Origin: an uncultured Anaerolineae bacterium
GTDB lineage: Bacteria; Chloroflexota; Anaerolineae; Promineifilales; Promineifilaceae
Assembly: GCA_905479495.1 (NCBI GenBank)
Contig: CAJQMR010000010.1
Coordinates: forward strand, 124,001 to 188,000
DNA: 64,000 bases
Reading direction: 5' to 3'
Under the pieces are notes generated by a model. It saw nothing but the letters and a program-made list of their open reading frames with translations. It had not been told where the DNA came from and did no database searches. The position numbers and the translations under genes were made by a program. Below, in pieces: positions 42,360 through 49,506 of this stretch; position 1 is the stretch's first letter; each line of letters opens with the position of its first letter.

Positions 42360-43459
42360 CCTTGCCTTTTCCCAAGCTCCAATTTCGCAGCGGCCTGCGC
42401 CTGCTGCTGCTCATCACTCTCATCTCCCTCATGCAGCCCGCCCCGCTGCTCATCGTCCCTGGCCCGCCGCAAACGGTGCACACCAGCCACGCCATTGTCG
42501 GCGTCCACACCCGCCTGACCGATGAGGTGGAAGAGTGGAAAATCCAGCGCAGCCTGGAGATGGTACGCCAGATGGGGTCACCCTGGATTGTGGAGCTGTT
42601 TCCCTGGGCCTACTATCATGCCGCAGACGGCGGCATCGCCTGGGAGCATCCAGACATGGTGATGGAACACGCTCACGCTCAGGGATTAAAAGTGATTGCC
42701 CGCCTGGGCCTGACGCCTGGCTGGGCGCGCCCGCCAGACACGCCGCTCAACTACCTGGACGCTGACGCTTACGACGATTTTGCCGATTTTGCCGCCCAAT
42801 TTGCCGCCCGCTACCGGGGCAAGCTGGCGGCCATCATCGTGGGCAATGAGCCAAATTTGAACTACGAATGGGGCTATCGGCAGGCAACGGCCGTTGATTA
42901 CGTCGATCTGCTCAAAGTGATGTACCCGGCCATCAAAGCTGCCAACCCAGACGTGCTGGTGCTGGGTGGCGCGCTGGCCCCCACTCTGGAACCCGCCGGG
43001 TCGCCCTGGGGCCTGAACGACCTGGAATATCTGGACCAAATGTATGCTGCCGGAGCCGCCGACTACTTCGACGGTCTGGCGGTCCACAGCTACGGCCTCA
43101 CCTTCCCCGCCCTAGCCGAACCCGGCCCCGACATCCTCAACTTCCGCCGCGTAGAGCTGGTGCGTGACGTGATGCTGCGCCACAATGACGCCGACAGCAA
43201 AATTTACATCACCGAATTTGGCTGGAACGACCACCCCCGCTGGACGCTGGCGGTACGGCCCGGCCAGCGCATCCAAAACACGCTCGACGCCTTCACCTAC
43301 GCCGAACAGAATTGGCCCTACGTGGAAATGATCGCCATCTGGGCCTTCCGCTTCCCCGCGCCCACTAAAAGCTTCATGGATTATTACACACTCGTCACGC
43401 CCGAATTTGTGGCCAAGCCGATTTATACGGAGTTGCAGAGGTTCACCGGCAATGAATAA
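42356..43459 (+). CDS. Exported glycoside-hydrolase-like TIM-barrel protein
   Basis: 367 residues, start GTG at 42356 overlapping the previous stop. The open frame continues upstream to 42005 only as a shadow of the nucleotidyltransferase gene. Residues 10-33 are a signal anchor (GLRLLLLITLISLMQPAPLL). The barrel carries clan GH-A-like catalytic positions: acid/base Glu in AAIIVGNEPNLNYEWG and a nucleophile Glu in KIYITEFGWN, with LAVHSYGLTFPALAEPGPD between them. This resembles GH39/GH5-type hydrolases. A second protein with a similar barrel lies at 49507-51417. The target may be a self-made exopolysaccharide, given the epimerase upstream. Confidence 0.75.
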   Translation: MTLPFPKLQFRSGLRLLLLITLISLMQPAPLLIVPGPPQTVHTSHAIVGVHTRLTDEVEEWKIQRSLEMVRQMGSPWIVELFPWAYYHAADGGIAWEHPDMVMEHAHAQGLKVIARLGLTPGWARPPDTPLNYLDADAYDDFADFAAQFAARYRGKLAAIIVGNEPNLNYEWGYRQATAVDYVDLLKVMYPAIKAANPDVLVLGGALAPTLEPAGSPWGLNDLEYLDQMYAAGAADYFDGLAVHSYGLTFPALAEPGPDILNFRRVELVRDVMLRHNDADSKIYITEFGWNDHPRWTLAVRPGQRIQNTLDAFTYAEQNWPYVEMIAIWAFRFPAPTKSFMDYYTLVTPEFVAKPIYTELQRFTGNE

Positions 43460-43465
43460 ATTAGC

Positions 43466-43541
43466 CACAGAGTTCACAGAGACAAAAGAGAAGTTGAGAG
43501 GAAAGACCCACTTTTCACTTACTACTTTTCACTTTTCACTG
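43466..43541. repeat. CACAGAG and TTTTCAC repeat tracts
   Basis: CCACAGAG, TCACAGAG and ACAAAAGAG units are followed by heptads CTTTTCA, CTTACTA, CTTTTCA, CTTTTCA. Fills the first part of a 199-base spacer. Confidence 0.6.
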
Positions 43542-43600
43542 CCTCAGATCGAATTCAGATCGCTAGCCCGCTATCCTAAGAACAGTTCCTTTCAAACAAG

Positions 43601-43670
43601 GCGGAGTGAGCATCCTCAGATGCGAACGGCTGGCGCAAAACCCGCTCCGCATTTGAGGATGCTCCGCTCC
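43601..43670. repeat. Large imperfect palindrome enclosing the lipoprotein start codon
   Basis: Left arm 43601-43629, right arm 43642-43670. Core GAGCATCCTCA (43608-43618) pairs with TGAGGATGCTC (43654-43664), flanked by GGAG/CTCC and ATGCG/CGCAT. The likely ATG of the next gene (43659) lies in the right arm and its ribosome site would be base-paired. This could be a mobile palindrome that has landed there or a translational switch. Confidence 0.65.
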
Positions 43671-44471
43671 TCAAATTCTAAAAACAGCCACTATAATGTC
43701 AGTGGCAGCATTTGGCTTACGGCCGTTTTCCTTCTCACCTTCATTCTCCTGCAAAGTGGCTGCAAGCTGGCTGACGACAGCTGGGAACGGGTGCAAGCGA
43801 CAGGCGTACTGCGCGTGGGGCTGGACCCCACCTACCCACCCTTTGAGGTAGATGATGGCAGCGGCGTCACTGGCCTGGACGTCGATCTGGCCAAAGCCAT
43901 CGCCGAAGATTTGGGATTGGACGTGCAGTTTGTTTACTTTGGCTACGATGGCTTGTATGATGCTTTAGCGACCAATCAGGTAGATGTGCTGCTCTCCGCC
44001 CTGGTAATCATCCCGGAGCGGACGCGAGATTTCTCTTACAGCACGCCCTATTTTGATGCCGGTGAAATCTTGATTGTCCCGGCAGAAAATGACACAATAA
44101 AAACGATGGCAGATTTGGGTGGCCAAACGCTGGCCGTGGAGTTAGGCAGTTTAGGGCATGTAGAAGCCACGGAGTGGGCCAAGCGAGTGGCAGATTTGGA
44201 GATACGGCCGTTCCCCACCGCAGATGAAGCGATGACGGCCGTACAGCAAGGCGCTGCCGACGCTGCCCTCACCGACGCCATCAGCGGGCGGCTCTATCTG
44301 CGGGACAATAACGGACTCAAGCGGCTGCCCGAAAGCGTCACCGTAGAACCTTTTGCCCTGGTCGTGCGTAGTGAAAACGAGCAGTTACTCACCATGCTCA
44401 ACCAAAGCCTGGCCACCCTACAGCAGTCCGGCCAGCTTGACCAAATCGAATCCAAATGGCTCGGCCAATAA
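43659..44471 (+). CDS. Amino-acid-type ABC substrate-binding lipoprotein
   Basis: 270 residues from the ATG at 43659; the open frame further upstream lies in repeats. A lipoprotein signal (WLTAVFLLTFILLQSGC, Cys at 35) leads to a family 3 solute-binding domain: TGVLRVGLDPTYPPFEVDDG, VTGLDVDLAKAIAEDLGLDV, VDVLLSALVIIPERTRDFSY, STPYFDAGEILIV, LGGQTLAVELGSLGHVEATE. The GLD, YPPF and ALxxxPER motifs typify polar amino-acid binders. No permease or ATPase gene follows, so it is an orphan binding protein. It may serve a distant transporter or act as a sensor. Confidence 0.85.
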   Translation: MLRSSNSKNSHYNVSGSIWLTAVFLLTFILLQSGCKLADDSWERVQATGVLRVGLDPTYPPFEVDDGSGVTGLDVDLAKAIAEDLGLDVQFVYFGYDGLYDALATNQVDVLLSALVIIPERTRDFSYSTPYFDAGEILIVPAENDTIKTMADLGGQTLAVELGSLGHVEATEWAKRVADLEIRPFPTADEAMTAVQQGAADAALTDAISGRLYLRDNNGLKRLPESVTVEPFALVVRSENEQLLTMLNQSLATLQQSGQLDQIESKWLGQ

Positions 44472-44486
44472 TGAGCTAAATAATTC

Positions 44487-44804
44487 ATGAAAGAAATACA
44501 AATCAACACAACAATAATTCATGACTGGTCATCATTTCACCAGATATTCAAGGATGCCTTTGGATTTCCAGACTATTACGGTGCAAATATGGACGCCTGG
44601 ATTGATTGCATGTCTTGTTTAAGCGATCCATTGTCTGGAATGAGTAAAATCACTCTTGAACCAGGAGAGTCATTAACCATTAAGTTGTTGCAAACCGCAG
44701 ATTTCATGAAGCGTTGCCCCAAACAGTTTTTGTCTTTAGTTGAATGTTCTGCATTTGTTAACCAACGCTTTCCTGAACCGCTACTTCATATTCTTTTTGT
44801 ATAA
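44487..44804 (+). CDS. Barstar-family RNase inhibitor
   Basis: 105 residues, close to barstar's 90. The conserved core is SFHQIFKDAFGFPDYYGANM followed by DAWIDCMSCLSDP, the signature of barnase inhibitors. Barstars block secreted or contact-delivered ribonucleases. There is no barnase-like ribonuclease in the window, so it acts as an orphan immunity gene against rivals or a distant partner. It is A+T-rich compared with its neighbours. The start has GCTAAATAATTC upstream and no clear ribosome-binding site. Functional assignment of the fold is firm, its partner unknown. Confidence 0.85.
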   Translation: MKEIQINTTIIHDWSSFHQIFKDAFGFPDYYGANMDAWIDCMSCLSDPLSGMSKITLEPGESLTIKLLQTADFMKRCPKQFLSLVECSAFVNQRFPEPLLHILFV

Positions 44805-44908
44805 TAGTATCGCTTCTAACTTACTTTTGATTTAAGAACAAAAGGCAACGGGATATGCACAAATCATTTCCTCCCAATAAATATTTTGCTGAGCAAATTA
44901 CCTTCATC

Positions 44909-45005
44909 TGTCATTTCGAGCCACTTTTGGCGAGAAATCTTTCTAATCCCGGCCAGGTATGTTCCTTGGCAAATCGTAAGATTTCTCCCTTTGGTCGAAA
45001 TGACA
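44909..45005. repeat. Inverted repeat with TGTCATTTCGA ends
   Basis: TGTCATTTCGA (44909-44919) and GAGAAATCT (44932-44940) pair with AGATTTCTC (44979-44987) and TCGAAATGACA (44995-45005). The sequence phrase resembles a repeat I associate with many unrelated bacterial genomes; it lies in the 267-base spacer before the DUF2207 gene. Confidence 0.75.
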
Positions 45006-45071
45006 ACGAAAGGTCGCTTGTTTAATTGCAATTTGAGTAAATGCTAGTCCAATTTAGGTAGCTAAAAACGA

Positions 45072-46976
45072 ATGCAAAAATCTCATTCTAATCTAAAAAT
45101 ATTCATCACTTTTATCGCTACTTTGTTGCTGTTTAGCCCGCTGGCTATGCCGTCCTCGGCGGCAGCGCAGACAAAGTCCTTTTACTGGGAGCAGTTTGAT
45201 GTGGAGATGACGCTGCTGGAAAATGGCGACATCGACGTGGTGGAGACGCAGGTGCTCAACTTCTCCGGTGAGCCGTTTACCTTCGGCTATGGTTCCATCC
45301 TCACCGGCAGCGCGGGCAACAATGACAACATCACCAACATCCAGCTGCGCGAAGGCGACCTAAACTACGTGGAGTCCAGCAGCAACGCCCCCGGCACGTT
45401 TGAGCTCAGCCGCTCCAGCAGCGAGGTACGCATTGATTGGTACTTTGAGCCAGCGTTAGGACGGCGCACCTACACCTTTAGCTACACCGTTAAGGGCGGC
45501 GTCATTGTGGGCACGCTGGACGAGGGCAGCGGCGACCAGATTTTCTGGAAAGCCATCCCCTCAGACCATCCCGGTCGCATTCAGGACAGCACCGTCACCA
45601 TTCACCTGCCAAAAGGCGTGGAGCCACAGCGTTACATCGACGACGGCACCTATCTGATAGAAGGGTTGGCGGCTAGCAATGCCAATTTGGTAGAGACAAG
45701 CGCGAGTAAAGACGGCCGTATCATCACCTACACCCTGCTCGAACCACTCGTACCTGGCCAGGCGTTCGAAGTGCGCGTGCAGTTCCCCCACGGCCTGCTG
45801 GACATCCCCACCCCCGACTGGCAAGCACGGCAGCAAAACGCCGACGTCTATGGCCTGATCGGGTTGGTGCTGTCTGGCTTGCTCTTCCTGGGCGGGCCGC
45901 TCGCCGTCCTGGCCTTGTGGTACACCCGGGGCCGCGACCCCGAAACCGGCCTCATCGTGCCAGAATATTTGCCCGAACCGCCCTCTAATCTGCGTCCGGC
46001 CGTGGTGGGCACGCTGGTGGATGAGAAGGCCGACATGCGCGACATCATCTCCACCCTGGTGGATTTGGCCCAGCGCGGCTACATCAGCATTAGTGAAAAC
46101 AAGGCGAAAAACCACGTCTTTACTCTGGTAAATGAATCAAAGGCGGGATTACGGCCGTATGAAACCCAATTCCTTAAAGATTTCTTTGGCCGCAAAACAG
46201 AGCGCAAGCTGTCCGAAATGCGCTACAAATTCGCCAGCAAACTGCCCAAGCTGCGCAACATGCTCTACGATGAGCTGCTGAGTGAAGGGTTTGTGGAGCG
46301 CTCACCAGACAAAGTGCGCACCACCTACGTCGTTGTGGCCGCCCTAATCGGTGTGGTCGCGGTGGTGGCCTTCATTGCTTTGATCGCCATCCTGCCAGAA
46401 GAAGCGTCTTATGTGGGCTGCTGCGGCGCGGCGGCTTTGGGCATCACGGGACTCTTTGTTGGTATCGTAGGCCGCTTCATGCCCGCCAAAACCGCCAAAG
46501 GCGCGGAAGAAAAAGCCAAGTGGGACGCCTTCCGCAACTATCTTAAAAACATCGAAGAGTATCAGGACATGGCCCAGGCGGGCGAGCTGTTTGAAAAATA
46601 TTTACCATACGCCACCGCCTTTGGTCTGGACCGCACCTGGATTCGCAAGTTTGCCACCGTGCCCCACACGCCAATTCCGCCCTGGTATCATCCATATGGC
46701 TACGGCCGTCCCATTTACCACGGCAGCAGCAGACCTACAGGCGGCAGTGGCAGCGGCGGCTCTGTTCCTTCGTTGCCCAGCCTCGATTCGGCCGCATCGG
46801 GCATGGCTGGCGGGCTAGAATCCATGTCAGCGGGCCTGACGCGAATGCTCAACAGCACCGCCTCCACCATGCGCAGCACACCGCCCAGCTCTAGCAGCGG
46901 TCGCAGTTCTGGCGGCTTCAGCGGTGGCTTTAGCGGCGGCAGTTCTGGCGGCGGCGGCAGCAGAGGGTTTGGTTAA
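45072..46976 (+). CDS. DUF2207 membrane protein
   Basis: 634 residues. Signal peptide (FITFIATLLLFSPLAMPSSA) then a large beta-rich external domain of the DUF2207 type: YWEQFDVEMTLLENGDIDVV, GRRTYTFSYTVKGG and IFWKAIPSDHPGRIQDSTVT. A membrane segment follows near residue 260-282. A cytoplasmic winged-helix-like part comes next (MRDIISTLVDLAQRGYISIS, YDELLSEGFVERSP), with two further membrane segments around 415-465. The last 90 residues are Ser/Gly-rich and end with repeated FSGG. DUF2207 proteins are widespread without known function. It is the first of four same-strand genes (45.0-49.4 kb) that look like a membrane stress or scaffold module. Confidence 0.88.
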   Translation: MQKSHSNLKIFITFIATLLLFSPLAMPSSAAAQTKSFYWEQFDVEMTLLENGDIDVVETQVLNFSGEPFTFGYGSILTGSAGNNDNITNIQLREGDLNYVESSSNAPGTFELSRSSSEVRIDWYFEPALGRRTYTFSYTVKGGVIVGTLDEGSGDQIFWKAIPSDHPGRIQDSTVTIHLPKGVEPQRYIDDGTYLIEGLAASNANLVETSASKDGRIITYTLLEPLVPGQAFEVRVQFPHGLLDIPTPDWQARQQNADVYGLIGLVLSGLLFLGGPLAVLALWYTRGRDPETGLIVPEYLPEPPSNLRPAVVGTLVDEKADMRDIISTLVDLAQRGYISISENKAKNHVFTLVNESKAGLRPYETQFLKDFFGRKTERKLSEMRYKFASKLPKLRNMLYDELLSEGFVERSPDKVRTTYVVVAALIGVVAVVAFIALIAILPEEASYVGCCGAAALGITGLFVGIVGRFMPAKTAKGAEEKAKWDAFRNYLKNIEEYQDMAQAGELFEKYLPYATAFGLDRTWIRKFATVPHTPIPPWYHPYGYGRPIYHGSSRPTGGSGSGGSVPSLPSLDSAASGMAGGLESMSAGLTRMLNSTASTMRSTPPSSSSGRSSGGFSGGFSGGSSGGGGSRGFG

Positions 46977-47064
46977 CCAAGATTGGACCAATTTTATTTA
47001 AAATGAGCCTCAAAAAGTGCGGGCAAATTGGTCCAATCTAAAAACAAAATCGAAACGGAAAATT

Positions 47065-47583
47065 ATGGGCAAAACATTAGGACTTATTCTCATCGCTGGC
47101 GGCATTATCGTTGGCATTATCGTGACTGTGTTGATGGTCGTTTACCGGGGCGAAGGCCGCTTAACCGCTGGCGGTATGGCCCTAGGCATGACATTGGGCT
47201 TTTTGGTACTGGTACTGCCGCAGCTGGGCTTTGGCGCGTTTCTCTTTTGGAAAGGTGGGCAAGATACGGCCGTTGCCGCCCGTGCCCAGGAACAACGTCA
47301 ACTTTTAGACATGGTCAAAACGCGCGGCCAAATCGCCATCAGCGATCTGGTCATTGAACTAAACAGCAGCCGCGAGACAGTGCAGCAAAATCTGTACCAA
47401 CTCGTGGGCATGGGGCTGTTTTCCGGCTATGTAAACTGGGATGAAGGTATGTTATACTCTCGCCAGGCAAATGAACTGCATGCGCTTAACAAATGCGAAC
47501 ATTGCGGTGGTGAGTTAGAACTGGCCGGGCAGGGCGTTATTCGCTGTCCCTTCTGCGGCACAGAATATTTTTTGGAGAGGTGA
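47065..47583 (+). CDS. Membrane protein with winged-helix and zinc-ribbon domains
   Basis: 172 residues from the ATG at 47065. Two membrane segments at 5-27 and 39-62. Then a winged-helix region (LLDMVKTRGQIAISDLVIEL, SSRETVQQNLYQLVGMGLFS) and a C-terminal zinc ribbon with CEHCGGE and CPFCGTE. The wHTH-zinc ribbon combination faces the cytoplasm. It might tether nucleic acid or a partner protein to the membrane. Unknown function. It follows DUF2207 by 88 bases and precedes the coiled helical protein. ATG lacks a strong ribosome-binding site (CGGAAAATT). Confidence 0.75.
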   Translation: MGKTLGLILIAGGIIVGIIVTVLMVVYRGEGRLTAGGMALGMTLGFLVLVLPQLGFGAFLFWKGGQDTAVAARAQEQRQLLDMVKTRGQIAISDLVIELNSSRETVQQNLYQLVGMGLFSGYVNWDEGMLYSRQANELHALNKCEHCGGELELAGQGVIRCPFCGTEYFLER

Positions 47584-47677
47584 CAGTCACTTCAAAAAAC
47601 TGTTTCACCAATTTATCTAGAAAAGTGACTGTTACCTGTACAGTTACGCGAAACCTTGTAAAGAGAGGCGACCCAAT

Positions 47678-48250
47678 ATGAAAGAACAAATTTCCGATTT
47701 ATTTGACAAAATCCAGGGCGAATCAACGGGCCTGGGCAATTTGTTAAACAAAATTCCTGGCCTGGATGGCTACATGGAGCGCAGTCGGCGGCGTGAAGCC
47801 GACCAACTGCTGCGTAAAACCATTGCTGACCGGTTAGAAGGCAGCCGCTTGCAGTTGGGCGGCATTACCGAAGAGCTAAGCGGTGACATCATCAAAGCGA
47901 TGGATCACGCCGAGCCGTTGGGCCGCGTGGATACTCGCCTGATGGGTCTGATTGGCAAGGTAAAAGACGCTCCCCAAGGCTACGCTGGTTTCTTTGATGC
48001 TATCAAGGTAAAAGAAGAAGATTTGGCTCGCATTTACGCCTTCGACGAAAATATGCTAAACAAAGCGGAAGAGATTGCGGCGGATACGGCCGTTCTCGAA
48101 AAAGCCGTCGTCGATGATGGGGACATCAGCGGAGCCATCCGCACCTTGGACAGCGCCCTCAAAGAAGCCAACAGTACCTTCGACAGCCGCGACGAAGTCA
48201 TCAAAGGCATCGGCGAATCGACAGAAGATTCACTTAAAGGCGATTTTTAG
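47678..48250 (+). CDS. Helical protein of the SPFH module
   Basis: 190 residues, predicted almost all alpha-helical, without membrane segment. The first 70 residues have a basic, amphipathic character (IPGLDGYMERSRRREADQLL), and the last 60 are acidic. No family recognised. Its placement between a membrane-anchored zinc-ribbon protein and an SPFH protein, with short spacers, suggests a peripheral subunit of a membrane complex comparable in place to PspA-type proteins, without evident sequence similarity to them. AGAGGCG lies before the ATG. An ACGGCCGT octamer codes for TAV near residue 138. Confidence 0.7.
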   Translation: MKEQISDLFDKIQGESTGLGNLLNKIPGLDGYMERSRRREADQLLRKTIADRLEGSRLQLGGITEELSGDIIKAMDHAEPLGRVDTRLMGLIGKVKDAPQGYAGFFDAIKVKEEDLARIYAFDENMLNKAEEIAADTAVLEKAVVDDGDISGAIRTLDSALKEANSTFDSRDEVIKGIGESTEDSLKGDF

Positions 48251-48325
48251 AAATTATTTTGGAGATTAGGGATTGGAGACTGGAGATTTTAATCTCTAAT
48301 CTCTCGTCTCCATTCTCTATTTTAA
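48251..48325. repeat. GGAGATT-type 7-bp repeat tract, folded
   Basis: GGAGATT, AGGGATT, GGAGACT, GGAGATT, TTAATCT, CTAATCT, CTCGTCT, CCATTCT in exact phase; the second half is complementary to the first. It fills the spacer between the helical and SPFH genes, and its last unit may contribute the AAGGAG ribosome site of the SPFH gene. Confidence 0.82.
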
Positions 48326-48337
48326 GGAGATTGACTC

Positions 48338-49396
48338 ATGGCAAAAGTGTTTGATCGCGTAGCAATTGATTCCTGGCTTCGAGACGAAGTTGTCCGCAAA
48401 TTCCCGCCCGGTGGCCTGGGTGATATTAAGTTAGGCTCGCCCTGTATTGTGAATCCGGGAGAAACGGCCGTTTTCGTGCGCAGTGGTGAAGCAATGGGGA
48501 CCTTTGAACCCGGCACCCACGTCCTCACCACCGCCAACGTGCCCTTCCTCATGGATTGGGTCGAAAAAGGGCTGTTTGGCGGCAAAAACGTCTTCACGGC
48601 TGACGTGTACTACGTCAAAACCACCGACCTCACCATGAAGTGGGGCACCACCCAACCCATCATCATTGAACATCTCAACCGTTCCCCAGGGGCCAGTGCC
48701 ATTGTGGGCAACGGCACCTATGTTGTGCGGGTGAAAGAGCCATGGCGCTTCCTCAATGCCATGGACGCCTTCCGCGAGAGCGTGCGCCAGCCACAAATGA
48801 AAGAACGCCTCGATCCCAAACTGGCCATCATGATGCAAGACAAAATGAGCGAGCTGGCCATCGCCAAAAATCTTGGCCCGGCCCAGCTGCAATCTTTTTC
48901 GCAAGACCTCAATGAACTGCTCATTGGCTTGTTGCAAGCTGAGTTCGACGCTCTGGGGATGGTTCTGGTTGATTTCAACATTCGCATGGGGCTGCATCCC
49001 AAATCGTTGGAAGTGGTTACCAACATGGGCTACGGCACCAGCTACGTACAAAAGCAGCAGGCCGACGCTTTTGTCGATGCCGCCAACAATCCTTCAGGAG
49101 GTGGTAACATGGGCGAAATTGGTTTTGGCGCAATGGGTATGGCTGCCATGCAAAATATGCAGCAGCAACAACAACAGCCGCAGCAAACACAGCAGCCGCA
49201 AGCGGCCCCAGCTGCAGCCTCTGGCGACAGCGCCGCCATGCCAGACGTCATGACGCCGCAGCAGGCAGCCGAGATTTTGCAAGTTTCCTATGAAGATGTC
49301 ATCGCTGCCATCGAAGCAGGGGATTTAAAAGCACGCAAAATTGGCAACGCCTACCGCATTAGCAAAGCCAATATGGAAACATTCCTGGCTGGTTAA
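48338..49396 (+). CDS. SPFH-domain protein with C-terminal excisionase-like HTH
   Basis: 352 residues. Residues 20-235 are SPFH/band-7-like of the YdjI/virion-core type: CIVNPGETAVFVRSGEAMGT, TADVYYVKTTDLTMKWGTTQ, GTYVVRVKEPWRFLNAMDAF, LVDFNIRMG. Then a glutamine-rich linker (MQQQQQQPQQTQQPQ) and residues 305-352 are a helix-turn-helix 17/excisionase-type domain (MTPQQAAEILQVSYEDVIAA, then IEAGDLKARKIGNAYRISKA). SPFH proteins organise membrane microdomains; coupling to a DNA-binding-like domain is unusual and could sequester the HTH at the membrane or sense stress. AAGGAG lies ten bases before the ATG. Confidence 0.82.
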   Translation: MAKVFDRVAIDSWLRDEVVRKFPPGGLGDIKLGSPCIVNPGETAVFVRSGEAMGTFEPGTHVLTTANVPFLMDWVEKGLFGGKNVFTADVYYVKTTDLTMKWGTTQPIIIEHLNRSPGASAIVGNGTYVVRVKEPWRFLNAMDAFRESVRQPQMKERLDPKLAIMMQDKMSELAIAKNLGPAQLQSFSQDLNELLIGLLQAEFDALGMVLVDFNIRMGLHPKSLEVVTNMGYGTSYVQKQQADAFVDAANNPSGGGNMGEIGFGAMGMAAMQNMQQQQQQPQQTQQPQAAPAAASGDSAAMPDVMTPQQAAEILQVSYEDVIAAIEAGDLKARKIGNAYRISKANMETFLAG

Positions 49397-49403
49397 TTTT
49401 GCA

Positions 49404-49496
49404 GACCTGACAGGTTTACAAACTAGCTTTTTGGTAAAACAACTTTGCTAAACAAAGTTACTTGAACGTAAAGTTGGGCAGTAAACCTGTCAGGTC
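49404..49496. terminator. Bidirectional hairpin between convergent genes
   Basis: A 16-base perfect outer stem (GACCTGACAGGTTTAC 49404-49419; GTAAACCTGTCAGGTC 49481-49496) encloses a second hairpin, AACTTTG/CAAAGTT (49441-49459). It separates the SPFH gene from the convergent NBR1-domain gene. No long T run follows, so termination efficiency is unsure. Confidence 0.65.
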
Positions 49497-49506
49497 TTCG
49501 GTCTTT

